From the NCBI RefSeq assembly GCF_002305855.1, contig NZ_CP022163.1, forward strand, positions 3,038,292 to 3,102,291: DNA of 64,000 nt, given 5' to 3'. The stretch is from Melittangium boletus DSM 14713 (GTDB lineage Bacteria > Myxococcota > Myxococcia > Myxococcales > Myxococcaceae). The notes beneath the pieces are model-generated. The model was not told where the DNA came from, made no database searches, and worked only from the letters and a program-made list of their open reading frames with translations. The position numbers were made by a program, and so were the translations under genes. Within the stretch, counting starts at the first letter, position 1. The number at the start of each line of letters is the position of its first letter. Shown here piece after piece: positions 35,384 through 45,181 of the stretch.

Positions 35384-36820
35384 ATGCAGCGGCCCATGGA
35401 CGCCTACGATTCCGAGACCTTCCGCCGCCTGGGCCATCACCTGGTGGACACGCTCGCCGACCACCTGGCCCGCACCACCCGGCGCGAGGGACCCGTGCTG
35501 CCCTGGGCCCCGCCGGAAACCCACATCGCGGGCTTCCCCGCGGAGTTCCCCGAGGAGCCCTCGGCGGATGTCCTGGGACAGGCCTCGGCGCTGCTCTCGC
35601 GCGTGGTGGACGCCTCGCACCACCTGCACCACCCGCGCTACGTGGGCCACCAGGTGTCCTCGCCCCTGCCCCTCGCGGCCCTGTGTGACTTCATCTCCTC
35701 GTTCCTCAACAACGGCATGGCCGTCTACGAGATGGGGCCCGTCGCCACCGCCATGGAGCACAACGTGCTCGGCTGGATGGCCCGGGTGCTCGGCATGCCA
35801 GAAGGCGCGGGCGGTGTGCTCACCTCGGGGGGCTCGGCGGGCAACCTCACCGCCCTGCTCGCCGCGCGCCAGGCGAAGGCCGGTTTCGACGCGTGGAATG
35901 GAGGCGCCAGCGCCGGGCCGCCGCTCACCGTGCTCGTGCCCGAGACGGCCCATTACTGCCTGGCCCGCGCCACCCGGGTGATGGGCTGGGGCGCCGGGGG
36001 CGTCACCCCCGTGCCCGTGGACGCCCACTACCGCTTGCGCCCCGAGTCCCTGGAGGAAGCGCTCGCCTCGGCCCGGCGCGCCGGCCGTCATCCCATCGCC
36101 GTGGTGGCCAGCGCCGGCTCCACCTCCACGGGCGCGTTCGATCCGCTCGAGGCCGTGGCGGACTTCTGCGAGAAGCACGCGCTGTGGTTCCACGTGGATG
36201 GCGCGCACGGCGCCTCGACCGCGCTCAGCCCCCGCTACCGCCACCAGGTGAAGGGCATCGAGCGCGCCGATTCGGTGGTGTGGGACGCGCACAAGATGAT
36301 GCTGATGCCCGCGCTCATCACCGCCGTGCTCTTTCGCGAGGGCCAGCGCTCCTTCGAGGCCTTCGCCCAGGAAGCCTCCTACCTCTTCCACGGCGAGGCC
36401 CACCGCCCCTGGAACGACGTGGCGCTGCGCACGCTCGAGTGCACCAAGGAGATGATGGCGCTCAAGCTGTACACGTGCCTGAAGGTCCTGGGGACGCGGG
36501 TGTTCGCGGACGCCGTCACGGGCAGCTTCGACCTGGCGCGCCGCTTCGCCGAGCGCCTGACGGCCGCCGGGGACTTCGAACTGGCCCTGTGGCCCGACTG
36601 CAACATCGTCTGCTTCCGGCACACGCCCCGGGGCCTGTCCGAGACGGAACTCGACGCGCTGCAAGTCCGCCTGCGCGACACGCTCGTCACGCGGGGGGAT
36701 TTCTACCTGGTGCGCACCACGCTGGCCGGACGGGTGTGGCTGCGCACCACCCTCATCAACCCGCACACCACCGACGCGGACCTGGAATCCCTCCTGGAGG
36801 CCCTGCGCCGGGCGGCTTGA
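35384..36820 (+). CDS. PLP-dependent amino acid decarboxylase (group II)
   Basis: 478 aa. PLP lysine K304 in WDAHKMMLMPA, the pyridine-binding Asp in FHVDGAHGA, and TSGGSAGNLTALLAAR identify the aromatic-L-amino-acid/diaminobutyrate decarboxylase group. It removes CO2 from an L-amino acid; the substrate cannot be set from sequence. Starts possible at 35384 (MQRPMD) or 35396. Stands alone before a glycosyltransferase. Confidence 0.9.
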   Translation: MQRPMDAYDSETFRRLGHHLVDTLADHLARTTRREGPVLPWAPPETHIAGFPAEFPEEPSADVLGQASALLSRVVDASHHLHHPRYVGHQVSSPLPLAALCDFISSFLNNGMAVYEMGPVATAMEHNVLGWMARVLGMPEGAGGVLTSGGSAGNLTALLAARQAKAGFDAWNGGASAGPPLTVLVPETAHYCLARATRVMGWGAGGVTPVPVDAHYRLRPESLEEALASARRAGRHPIAVVASAGSTSTGAFDPLEAVADFCEKHALWFHVDGAHGASTALSPRYRHQVKGIERADSVVWDAHKMMLMPALITAVLFREGQRSFEAFAQEASYLFHGEAHRPWNDVALRTLECTKEMMALKLYTCLKVLGTRVFADAVTGSFDLARRFAERLTAAGDFELALWPDCNIVCFRHTPRGLSETELDALQVRLRDTLVTRGDFYLVRTTLAGRVWLRTTLINPHTTDADLESLLEALRRAA

Positions 36821-36878
36821 CGCCCGTGCACCGAAGAGTCGCGCGGAGCGTCAAAATCGGCTAGAGCCCCCAGCCGTC

Positions 36879-37598
36879 ATGCTCGTCTCCGTCATCATTC
36901 CCGTCTACAACGAGATCCCCACGCTCGCCGAAATCATCCGTCGCGTCTCCGCGGTGGATTTCCCCAAGGAGCTCGTCCTCGTGGATGACTGCTCGCGAGA
37001 CGGCAGCCGCGAATTCCTCCATCGGCTGGCCTCCGAGGGATTGAGCGCCGCGGGCGCGAGCCCCGCCAACCGCAACGAGATTCGCGTGGTCTTCCAGGAG
37101 AAGAACCAGGGCAAGGGCGCCGCCCTGCGCCGGGGCTTCGCCGAGGCCACCGGCGACATCCTCATCGTCCAGGACGCCGACCTCGAGTACGACCCGCGCG
37201 ACATTCCCCGCGTCATCCAGCCCATCCTGGATGGAGAAGCCGACGTCGTCTTCGGCAGCCGCTTCACCGGGACGCCGAGGCGCGTGCTCTACTTCTGGCA
37301 CTCGGTGCTCAACCAGTTCCTCACCACGCTGTCCAACATGGTCAGCAACCTCAACCTCACGGACATGGAGACCTGCTACAAGGCCTTCCGCGCCGAGGTC
37401 ATCCGCTCCGTGCAGGTGGAGGAGAACCGCTTCGGCTTCGAGCCGGAAATCACCGCCAAGGTGGCGCGCGGCGGCTGGCGCATCTTCGAGGTCCCCATCA
37501 GCTACCACGGGCGCACCTTCGAGGAGGGCAAGAAGATTGGCTGGAAGGACGGCGTCCGCGCGCTCTACGTCATTGGCAAATACGCCCTCAAGCGTTGA
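36879..37598 (+). CDS. Family 2 glycosyltransferase (dolichyl-phosphate mannosyltransferase-like)
   Basis: 239 aa GT-A enzyme. VSVIIPVYNEIPTLAEII, VLVDDCSRDGS, VQDADLEYDPRDIP with the DxD metal site, and FGSRF mark the polyprenyl-phosphate sugar transferase group (DPM1/GtrB-like). No C-terminal membrane helices are present, unlike GtrB. It likely charges a polyprenyl phosphate with a hexose for envelope glycan synthesis. Confidence 0.9.
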   Translation: MLVSVIIPVYNEIPTLAEIIRRVSAVDFPKELVLVDDCSRDGSREFLHRLASEGLSAAGASPANRNEIRVVFQEKNQGKGAALRRGFAEATGDILIVQDADLEYDPRDIPRVIQPILDGEADVVFGSRFTGTPRRVLYFWHSVLNQFLTTLSNMVSNLNLTDMETCYKAFRAEVIRSVQVEENRFGFEPEITAKVARGGWRIFEVPISYHGRTFEEGKKIGWKDGVRALYVIGKYALKR

Positions 37599-37723
37599 CG
37601 CACCGGGGCACCTACACCCGTGCCCGCCTCGAGTGTTCGCTGATGGGCGGCCCCACGGTGCACCGGCCTTGTCGGCCCCCGGGTCCAGGTGTCCTTGGGG
37701 GAGAGGCGTCCTAGATTCGCGGA

Positions 37724-38287
37724 GTGCTACCGCGATTCGTCCTCTATGGGTGTGCCGGCTGGGTGATGGAGGTGTGCTTCACCGGAATGGGCGCCGCCCT
37801 GCTGGAACGGGACGGACACGGCACGGCGAAGACCTACCTCTGGATGCATCCCATCTACGGCGCCACGGCCCTGGGGATGGAGTTCCTCCATGACCGGCTG
37901 CGCTTCCTGCCCCGTCCCCTCCGGGCGCTCGCCTACACCGCCGTCATCTTCGGCGCGGAGTTCGCCACCGGATGGGTGTTGCGCAAGGTGCTCGGCCGCT
38001 GCCCTTGGGACTACGAGAAGCGGGGCTGGAACGTGAAGGGGCTCATCCGCCTGGACTACGCCCCCTTCTGGTACGCGGCCGGCCTGCTCTTCGAGCCCGC
38101 GCGCGAGGCCCTGCTGCACGTCACCAGCGAGGCCCTGCGCCAGACGCCCGAGTACCGCCACGCCGTGGAGGCTGGCAGCGTCAGCGAGCCCCACCACCCC
38201 CAGGCCGTCTCCCCCGAGCAGGACGCCGGTGAGGCCGCGGAGACCTTCCTGCTCGCCGAGGAGAACGAGCGGAAATCCACCGCCTGA
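37724..38287 (+). CDS. Putative membrane protein, PF06541 (CmpB-like) family
   Basis: 187 aa, GTG start. About four membrane helices (FVLYGCAGWVMEV, IYGATALGMEFL, AYTAVIFGAEFATGWVL, APFWYAAGLLFEP) and the block GRCPWDYEKRGWNVKGLIRLDY typical of this family. Usually annotated as a putative ABC permease, but no ATPase is nearby. The acidic C-terminal tail of about 50 residues is extra. Precedes mreB by 178 bp. Confidence 0.72.
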   Translation: MLPRFVLYGCAGWVMEVCFTGMGAALLERDGHGTAKTYLWMHPIYGATALGMEFLHDRLRFLPRPLRALAYTAVIFGAEFATGWVLRKVLGRCPWDYEKRGWNVKGLIRLDYAPFWYAAGLLFEPAREALLHVTSEALRQTPEYRHAVEAGSVSEPHHPQAVSPEQDAGEAAETFLLAEENERKSTA

Positions 38288-38435
38288 GTTTCTTGTTTTT
38301 TCAGGAAAACGAACGAGAGGCGGAGAGGGACGGACGCCCACCAGCCGGGCCCACCTCTTGACAGTTGCCTTTTCTTCCTGCATCGGCCCCCCCGTAGTAG
38401 GTTGCCGCGCGCCCCTGATGTGTGAGGGGAATTGA

Positions 38436-39500
<1,065 letters not shown>

Positions 39501-39605
39501 CGGGCGCCAGCGAGGGCCGTCTCTCGGACGAGCGGACCTCGGCAGTGGGGTGTCTCCCCAGGTGTTGAACTCTTGGACCCGACGCTTCCAACGAGAGGAC
39601 CCAAG

Positions 39606-39836
39606 ATGATCGACCCGGGAGACATCCACGAGGGCATGACGGTGAGGGACCGGACCGGCCGCAAGCTGGGAACGGTGGCGAACGTGGGGGACACCCACTT
39701 CGAGCTCGGACAGGGCTCACCGGCACGGCGGGACTACATGGTGCACTTCCACCGGGTCGATCGGGTCCAGGGCGTGGATGTGTACCTCGCGCCCACGCGC
39801 ACCTCGTTGCCTTCCGAGGAGGACACCCGGCAGTAG
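39606..39836 (+). CDS. DUF2171-like small protein
   Basis: 76 aa. MIDPGDIHEGMTVRDRTGRKLGTVANVGDTHF matches short beta-barrel DUF2171/PRC-like proteins. Third member of this fold in the window. Convergent with the DUF2156 gene, 7 bp away; a small CCCGC/GCGGG hairpin (39837-39852) lies in the junction. Confidence 0.7.
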   Translation: MIDPGDIHEGMTVRDRTGRKLGTVANVGDTHFELGQGSPARRDYMVHFHRVDRVQGVDVYLAPTRTSLPSEEDTRQ

Positions 39837-39843
39837 CCCGCGC

Positions 39844-41211
39844 TCAGGCGGGTTGGAGCGTCGGGTGCTCGCGTGCCCAGAGGAGCAGGACGGCCGCCAG
39901 GGAAGGGCCCAGCACCGCCACCGCCATGACGAACCAGTCGACGGGCCCTCGCACGCGCGGAAGGTTGTAGAGCACGGCTTCCAGCAACGTCACGCACGCG
40001 TCCGCGCTGATGGCCGAGGCGAGCAGCGAGGCGAGGCCCCGCCGCCAGCGCCGCACGAGCGAGAAGAGCCCCACCGTCAGCCCCACGTCGAAGAGCACCC
40101 AGGCGCCCTGCACGAGCCGCGAGGGGAAGTAGGGAGTCGTCGTCGGCAGGGCGAGCAGCATCGTCCACGGGACGAGCAGCACCGCGAGCAGCCAGACGAG
40201 GAGCTGGGGCCGGCACAGGAGCGTGACGCCCCCGAAGCGCAGCAGACCGCCCTGAGCGAACGCGGAGAGGGCGTCATACACCGAGGCGAGCGCGCCCGAG
40301 GCCGCGGCGGGCCGCGCCAGGTGGATGTGATCCCACGCATGGGGCCGCAGCCGGGTCTTGAAGGCCCGCAGGCCCTCGAAGTCATAGAAGGGTTTGCCCA
40401 GCCGCCGCGCCACGCGCAGCCAACCCGGCACGGCCCCCGACAACGGCGCGAGCCCCAGCGTCAGGTAGCTCCGGCCCTCCGCCGCCGCGTCCCGCATCAC
40501 CGCGTCCACCAGCGTCTCCACGGTGCCGTTGGGCGCCCGCCGGTCGCGCAGCAGGTGCTGCACGAACCACCCATTGCGCGCGTACACCGGCACCGCCGAC
40601 AGGAAGGCCACCACTTCCCCGTCGCGCTCGGCCACGAAGGAGCGCCGCTCGTCCACCTGCTCATAGGGCGTGAGCTGCACCAGGAAGCCCATGGGCGCCA
40701 TCCGCCGGGACTCCAACCAGCGCGCCATCAGCCGATCCACCCCCACCCTCACCGGAGAGCCGGGCGTCTCCAATTCCCGCGCGGACACCTCGCGCACCCG
40801 CACGCCCTTGGCCCGTGCGCGGCGCAGTTGCTCGCGCAGGTGACGGCTCTCGCGCACGCTCCGCTCCCAATACCGGGGGTCCCACACCGGCTGCTCGCCG
40901 ATGGTCAGCGCCCGGAGCGGCACCGCCTGGAGCAGCCGCTGCTCGACGGCGAAGAAGCACACGCGCCGGCCCTCCTCGGCCGCCCGGGCCTGGAAGCGGG
41001 CCGTCACCTCCGCCAACCGCTCCACCGGCGCGATGGGCGCGCCCGCCGTCACCCACGCCCATCCCGTATCCACGTACGCCACGCAGGCGTCGTCGCCGTC
41101 GAACCAGTACAGGTAGCCCGGCTCCACCACCTGGAAGGACGTGGCGTTCCAGCCATGGCGCTTGAGCAGCTCCAGCACCCGGGCTCGAACCGCTTCATTG
41201 GAATCCCTCAT
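39844..41211 (-). CDS. DUF2156 (MprF C-terminal-like acyl/aminoacyl transferase) membrane protein
   Basis: About 455 aa from ATG 41211. The N-terminal about 300 residues are the double GNAT fold of DUF2156 (AYVDTGWAWVTAGAPIAP, YLTLGLAPLSG, KPFYDFEGLRAFKTRLRPHAW), as in lysyl-phosphatidylglycerol synthases. Four helices follow at the C-terminus, the reverse of MprF order. It probably transfers an acyl or aminoacyl group to a membrane lipid. An in-frame extension to 41391 overlaps the divergent gene and is rejected. Confidence 0.82.
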   Translation of the reverse strand: MRDSNEAVRARVLELLKRHGWNATSFQVVEPGYLYWFDGDDACVAYVDTGWAWVTAGAPIAPVERLAEVTARFQARAAEEGRRVCFFAVEQRLLQAVPLRALTIGEQPVWDPRYWERSVRESRHLREQLRRARAKGVRVREVSARELETPGSPVRVGVDRLMARWLESRRMAPMGFLVQLTPYEQVDERRSFVAERDGEVVAFLSAVPVYARNGWFVQHLLRDRRAPNGTVETLVDAVMRDAAAEGRSYLTLGLAPLSGAVPGWLRVARRLGKPFYDFEGLRAFKTRLRPHAWDHIHLARPAAASGALASVYDALSAFAQGGLLRFGGVTLLCRPQLLVWLLAVLLVPWTMLLALPTTTPYFPSRLVQGAWVLFDVGLTVGLFSLVRRWRRGLASLLASAISADACVTLLEAVLYNLPRVRGPVDWFVMAVAVLGPSLAAVLLLWAREHPTLQPA

Positions 41212-41360
41212 GGTGCCTGTCGGTACGCCCCCGCCGGAAAAGGTGCAATACGCATTGAATCGAGGAGCGGACAACAGCTTCCCTGGACCCTGGGTGTGGG
41301 TGGCACGGGAATGCCCGGGCGCGGTACACCCCTGCTCTCCCTTCCCAAGGAGCAGGTGGG

Positions 41361-42095
41361 TTGAAACCTCGAACCGTGTTCCCCGGTCCACGCCTTTCCC
41401 AGGCCGCCGGACTTCTTCTGTGTGCGCTCACCGTCCTGGTCCCCGCGACGCGGGCGCACGCCTTCTCCCATACCGGTAACGCGCGGCTGCTCGCCACCGA
41501 CGAGGCCGCCCCCATCAAGCACGCGGTCATCGGCCTGCAGCGCACCGCCCTGCCCCTGGCGCTGGGCATCGTGGTGGACACCTCGCTCCTGGCGGACGCG
41601 GCGCTCGCGGCCAACGTGGGCCTGCGCTGGGGCATCGAGGCGGGGCGTCACCGCTTCGTCGTCGGCGCGCGCTACACCCAGTTCCTGGGCAATTCCATCG
41701 TCGCCGACGCCATCTCCCGCCAGGCGTCCCAGGTGAAGAGCTTCGACGTGGACTTCTCCGGCCCCAGCGCCTACGCGCTCTATGGCGTGGTGCTCGGCCC
41801 CCTGCTCGTGCAGGCCGAGCTGCGCCACTCGCGCTACCAGACCACCTCCACCACCGCCACCGGCGCGGTGGTGTTCAACTTCGCCCACCGCTTCGCCGTC
41901 GTGGGCGAGCTGGGGGTGCGCGTGAACAAGGTGGGCCATCCCCTGCGCGGCGCGCTCGGCCTGCGCTACGCGGGAGAGGGCCTGGGCGTCTCACTCGGCG
42001 TGGCCTATGTGGACGTGACCGAAGCCCTGCTGCCCTACAACGACGGCCGCATTCCCTTCCTGCCCGCCTTCGACCTGTCCTGGACCTTCCAATGA
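41361..42095 (+). CDS. Exported beta-strand-rich protein, probably outer-membrane
   Basis: 244 aa, TTG start with AAGGAG upstream. Signal peptide AAGLLLCALTVLVPATRAHA. The mature part reads as eight or more beta strands (HRFVVGARYTQF, YALYGVVLGPLLVQAELRHS, AFDLSWTFQ at the end). Overlaps the following lipoprotein start by 4 nt, so the two are co-translated and probably work together at the outer membrane. No family recognised. Confidence 0.65.
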   Translation: MKPRTVFPGPRLSQAAGLLLCALTVLVPATRAHAFSHTGNARLLATDEAAPIKHAVIGLQRTALPLALGIVVDTSLLADAALAANVGLRWGIEAGRHRFVVGARYTQFLGNSIVADAISRQASQVKSFDVDFSGPSAYALYGVVLGPLLVQAELRHSRYQTTSTTATGAVVFNFAHRFAVVGELGVRVNKVGHPLRGALGLRYAGEGLGVSLGVAYVDVTEALLPYNDGRIPFLPAFDLSWTFQ

Positions 42096-42676
42096 AACGC
42101 CTCAGCCTGGCCCTCCTCTGCCCGTTGCTGCTCGCCGCGTGCTCCGCCCAGATGGCCGTGGACTCGGAGCCCACGAACGCCACCATCCCCATCACCTCGA
42201 TTGGAGACCCCGTCTACGTCGAGGTCGCCGTCGACCTGCCCGATGAGACCCAGGAGCTGGACGTCCTCATCAATGACGTGAGCGCCACCTTCGCCGTCTA
42301 CAACCCCTCGACGATGTTCACGCTGGAGACGTCCGCGAAGGTATCCCTCACGGGCACCGCCGTGCCGGACGAGCCCCTCTTCTATTACAGCGAGAGCCAA
42401 CTGCCCGCGTACTACGCCACCGCGGGGGACCTGCTCTACCCCCCGCGCGTCTTCAAGCCGGGCGAGCGCTCGGACGTCTCCGTCACCTCGCCCACGCTCA
42501 CGCAGGCCCTGGGCAAGCAGCGCGTGTGGATCATCGTCAGCAACACCATCACGCGCGCGGGCATCGGCACGCAGCCGCTGCCCCTGGAAATCCGCCTGGA
42601 GAACATCGTCATCCACGCCACCGTGTCCAAGGAGTTCCGGGGCCTGGAGGGCCTCCTGGGCATCGGCGGGCTCTGA
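42092..42676 (+). CDS. Lipoprotein, unknown function
   Basis: 194 aa. Signal peptide with lipobox LLAAC (ALLCPLLLAACSAQ). The mature part is beta-rich, with a repeat of Asp/Thr-rich strands and an Ig-like feel (VYVEVAVDLPDETQELDVLINDVSA). Coupled to the upstream barrel-like protein by an ATGA overlap. No domain name can be assigned. Confidence 0.75.
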   Translation: MKRLSLALLCPLLLAACSAQMAVDSEPTNATIPITSIGDPVYVEVAVDLPDETQELDVLINDVSATFAVYNPSTMFTLETSAKVSLTGTAVPDEPLFYYSESQLPAYYATAGDLLYPPRVFKPGERSDVSVTSPTLTQALGKQRVWIIVSNTITRAGIGTQPLPLEIRLENIVIHATVSKEFRGLEGLLGIGGL

Positions 42677-42689
42677 GGCCCGCGTGGGT

Positions 42690-42734
42690 GCGGGGAGCCC
42701 TGGGCCCGAGTCCCGCCCGGACCTGGCTCCCCGC
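42690..42734. terminator. Hairpin between convergent genes (candidate bidirectional terminator)
   Basis: Perfect 10-bp arms (GCGGGGAGCC and its complement) with a 25-nt loop, in the 78-bp gap between the lipoprotein gene and the convergent oxygenase-like gene. No U-tract follows, which is usual in very G+C-rich genomes. Confidence 0.5.
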
Positions 42735-42754
42735 CCGCCTCCGCTTACCCGGTT

Positions 42755-43423
42755 CTATCGCGCGGGTCCGACATGCCGGCGCGACGCGAGCGAGCGGTAG
42801 ACGCGGGCCTCGGCGAAGGTGGGCAGGTCCGTGGGGCGCTGGTTCCACCAGTTCATCACCAGCGTCACCCGCAGGCGCGAGGTGCCCGGCAGCTTCCCGT
42901 CGGGAATCTGGTTGTGGGCGTCCAGCACGCCGTGGGTGAGGTCTCCCCGGAAGCAGACGAAGCGGTTGGGCCGGGGGGCGGCGAGGTCGAAGTCGTCCGT
43001 GTCCGGCGCGAGCGAGGGGTTGTCCTCGCACGGCGGGGCCCGCGTCACCGCGAGCGCCCCGCCCCGCACCCGGTTCATGAAGAGCAGCGAGGTGAAGCGC
43101 GGGTGCACGAGCGGCCCGCCCCTCAGGGCCAGCTTCTCGTCCCGGTCCTGGTGGAAGTCCACCTGGACGTCCGTGGTGCGCATGCGCGACAGCCACCACT
43201 CCACTCCCGCGAGCCGGCCCTTCACCGGCACGCGAGGGCGCAGGTCGAGGATGGCCTCCTCCACCACGTTCGAGGGCTCGCCCAGGTCGAACCAGAAGGT
43301 CGTCTGGTACGTCTGACGCAGCCGCTCGGAGCCCAGCGCGCGCACCCGGCGCCACAGACGGGTGAAGTCCGCCCCCGGCAGGGCGGTGTCATGGAGTTGG
43401 AAGAGGGGGGCACGCGGAGGCAT
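42755..43423 (-). CDS. Possible 2-oxoglutarate/Fe(II) oxygenase-like protein
   Basis: 222 aa from ATG 43423. VDFHQDRDEKLA, later CFRGDLTHGVLDAHN and RLRVTLVMNWW give an HxD...H...R pattern with correct order and spacing for the double-stranded beta-helix dioxygenases. The substrate is unknown and the family was not firmly recognised. Divergent from the trehalase gene. Confidence 0.55.
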   Translation of the reverse strand: MPPRAPLFQLHDTALPGADFTRLWRRVRALGSERLRQTYQTTFWFDLGEPSNVVEEAILDLRPRVPVKGRLAGVEWWLSRMRTTDVQVDFHQDRDEKLALRGGPLVHPRFTSLLFMNRVRGGALAVTRAPPCEDNPSLAPDTDDFDLAAPRPNRFVCFRGDLTHGVLDAHNQIPDGKLPGTSRLRVTLVMNWWNQRPTDLPTFAEARVYRSLASRRHVGPAR

Positions 43424-43513
43424 GGAGGTTCTTCTACAACGTCCCATTGCGTCCGGGAGCGGGGATGACGAGCTTGCTGCCTCGCACGGCCTGTCCGGGG
43501 CCAGGGAGGGCAT

Positions 43514-45181
43514 ATGGCAGGCGCTCGACGCTCCAGGGGGCCTCGGTGGTGGCCGGGACTGCTCGTCGTCCTGCACGCGCTCACCGCGAGCGCGGCCCCT
43601 CCTCCGCCCTCGGACTACGCCGACGTGCGCGCGTACATCGCCCGCACCTGGGACGTGCTCACGCGCTCGCTCGACACGTGTGAGGTGCTGAAGGATCCCA
43701 AGGTCCCCCAGCGCTCCGTCCTCTTCCTTCCGAAGGACTTCCCCGAGCCCGAGTCCGTGCGGCGGCTGCGCCAGAAGTGTCCCCAGGTGCGCGTCGAGCG
43801 GCTGCCCGAGGACGTCACGGGCCCCGGCCAGGTGGACATCCGCGCGCTCGGGACCCACGGCCTGCTCTACCTGGAACACCCCTACGTCGTCCCCGGCGGC
43901 AGGTTCAACGAGATGTATGGCTGGGACAGCTACTTCATCGTCCGCGGGCTCGTGCGCGACGGGCGGCGGGAACTGGCCCAGGGCATGGTGCGCAACTTCT
44001 TCTTCGAGCTCGAGCACTACGGCGCGGTGCTCAACGCCAACCGCACCTATTACCTGTCGCGCTCGCAGCCGCCCTTCCTCACCTCCATGGTGAGGGCGGT
44101 GCACGAGGGCCTGGACGAGGCGGCGGGCCGCGCCTGGCTCACCGAGGCCTATCCCTCCCTGGTGCGTGAGCACGGCCTGTGGATGAAGCAGGCGCACCTG
44201 GCGGGCACCACGGGACTGTCCCGCTATTTCGACTTCGGCCTGGGACCGGTGCCGGAAATAGAAGACGACCAGGCGCGCTACTACCGGGACGTGGTGGGCT
44301 ACTTCCTGAGCCACCCGGAGGAGGGCAAGCCCTTCCTGCGCGAGGCGCCCCAGGGCTCCACCCCGGAGAGCGCGGAGGCCCCGGTGTTCATCACCCAGGT
44401 GTGCCAGCGCGATGTGAGCGCCACGCTGTGCACGGCACAGCGGTCCGTCACCTTCACACCGGACTTCTACCAGGGCGATCGCGCCATGCGCGAATCCGGC
44501 TTCGACATCTCCTTCCGCTTCGGCCCCTTCAGCGCGCGCACGCACCACTTCGCCGCGGTGGACCTCAACAGCCTGCTCTACAAGGCGGAGACGGACCTGG
44601 AGTTCATCGCCACGCGGCTCGGACGGGCGGCGGAGGCGCGCGAGTGGAAGGAGCGCGCCCGCCAGCGCAAGGCGCTCGTGGACCGCTACCTGTGGGAGGC
44701 CCAGCGCGGCCTCTACTTCGACTACGACACCGAGTCCGGCCAGCGCACCACCTACGAATACGCGACGACCTTCTACCCCCTCTGGGCGGGGCTGGCCTCA
44801 CGCGAGCAGGCGAAGGCGGTGGCGGGCAACCTGGGGCTCTTCGAGCAGCCCGGAGGTCTCGCCATGAGCACCCGCGAGACGTCCGCCCAGTGGGACCTGC
44901 CCTACGGGTGGGCCCCCATCCAACTGCTCGCCATCGAGGGGCTGCGCCGCTACGGCCACGACGCGGACGCGGACCGGCTGTCCCGGAAGTTCCTCGACAT
45001 GGTCGCCGAGAACTTCCGCCGCGAACACACCCTGCGCGAGAAGTATGACGTGGTGAAACGCACCACCGAGGTCCAGGTCACCAAGGGCTACGCGCTGAAC
45101 GTCGCGGGCTTCGGCTGGACCAACGGCGTCTTCCTGGAGCTGTGGCGGAAGCTCGAGCCCGCGCCCTCCCGCGCTCAGTGA
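43514..45181 (+). CDS. treA: Periplasmic trehalase (GH37)
   Basis: 555 aa. Signal peptide near the start (WWPGLLVVLHALTASAA). Both family signatures are present: PGGRFNEMYGWDSYF (about 126-140) and QWDLPYGWAP (about 459-468). Hydrolyses trehalose to two glucose molecules in the periplasm. The segment between FDFGLGPVPEIEDD and SAEAPVFITQ is a normal GH37 loop. It ends 7 bp inside the convergent MFS gene end, with GCTCAGTGAGC across the overlap. Confidence 0.95.
   Translation: MAGARRSRGPRWWPGLLVVLHALTASAAPPPPSDYADVRAYIARTWDVLTRSLDTCEVLKDPKVPQRSVLFLPKDFPEPESVRRLRQKCPQVRVERLPEDVTGPGQVDIRALGTHGLLYLEHPYVVPGGRFNEMYGWDSYFIVRGLVRDGRRELAQGMVRNFFFELEHYGAVLNANRTYYLSRSQPPFLTSMVRAVHEGLDEAAGRAWLTEAYPSLVREHGLWMKQAHLAGTTGLSRYFDFGLGPVPEIEDDQARYYRDVVGYFLSHPEEGKPFLREAPQGSTPESAEAPVFITQVCQRDVSATLCTAQRSVTFTPDFYQGDRAMRESGFDISFRFGPFSARTHHFAAVDLNSLLYKAETDLEFIATRLGRAAEAREWKERARQRKALVDRYLWEAQRGLYFDYDTESGQRTTYEYATTFYPLWAGLASREQAKAVAGNLGLFEQPGGLAMSTRETSAQWDLPYGWAPIQLLAIEGLRRYGHDADADRLSRKFLDMVAENFRREHTLREKYDVVKRTTEVQVTKGYALNVAGFGWTNGVFLELWRKLEPAPSRAQ

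Noticed and set aside
38283..38305. CCTGA/TCAGG with a T-run after the PF06541 gene as an intrinsic terminator
   Set aside because: Only five paired bases with a 13-nt loop and the T-run inside the loop, so not a credible terminator.
38358..38402. TTGACA upstream of mreB as a sigma-70 promoter
   Set aside because: The -35 is perfect, but no acceptable -10 occurs at 16-18 bp (CATCGG at 17); kept only as an observation.
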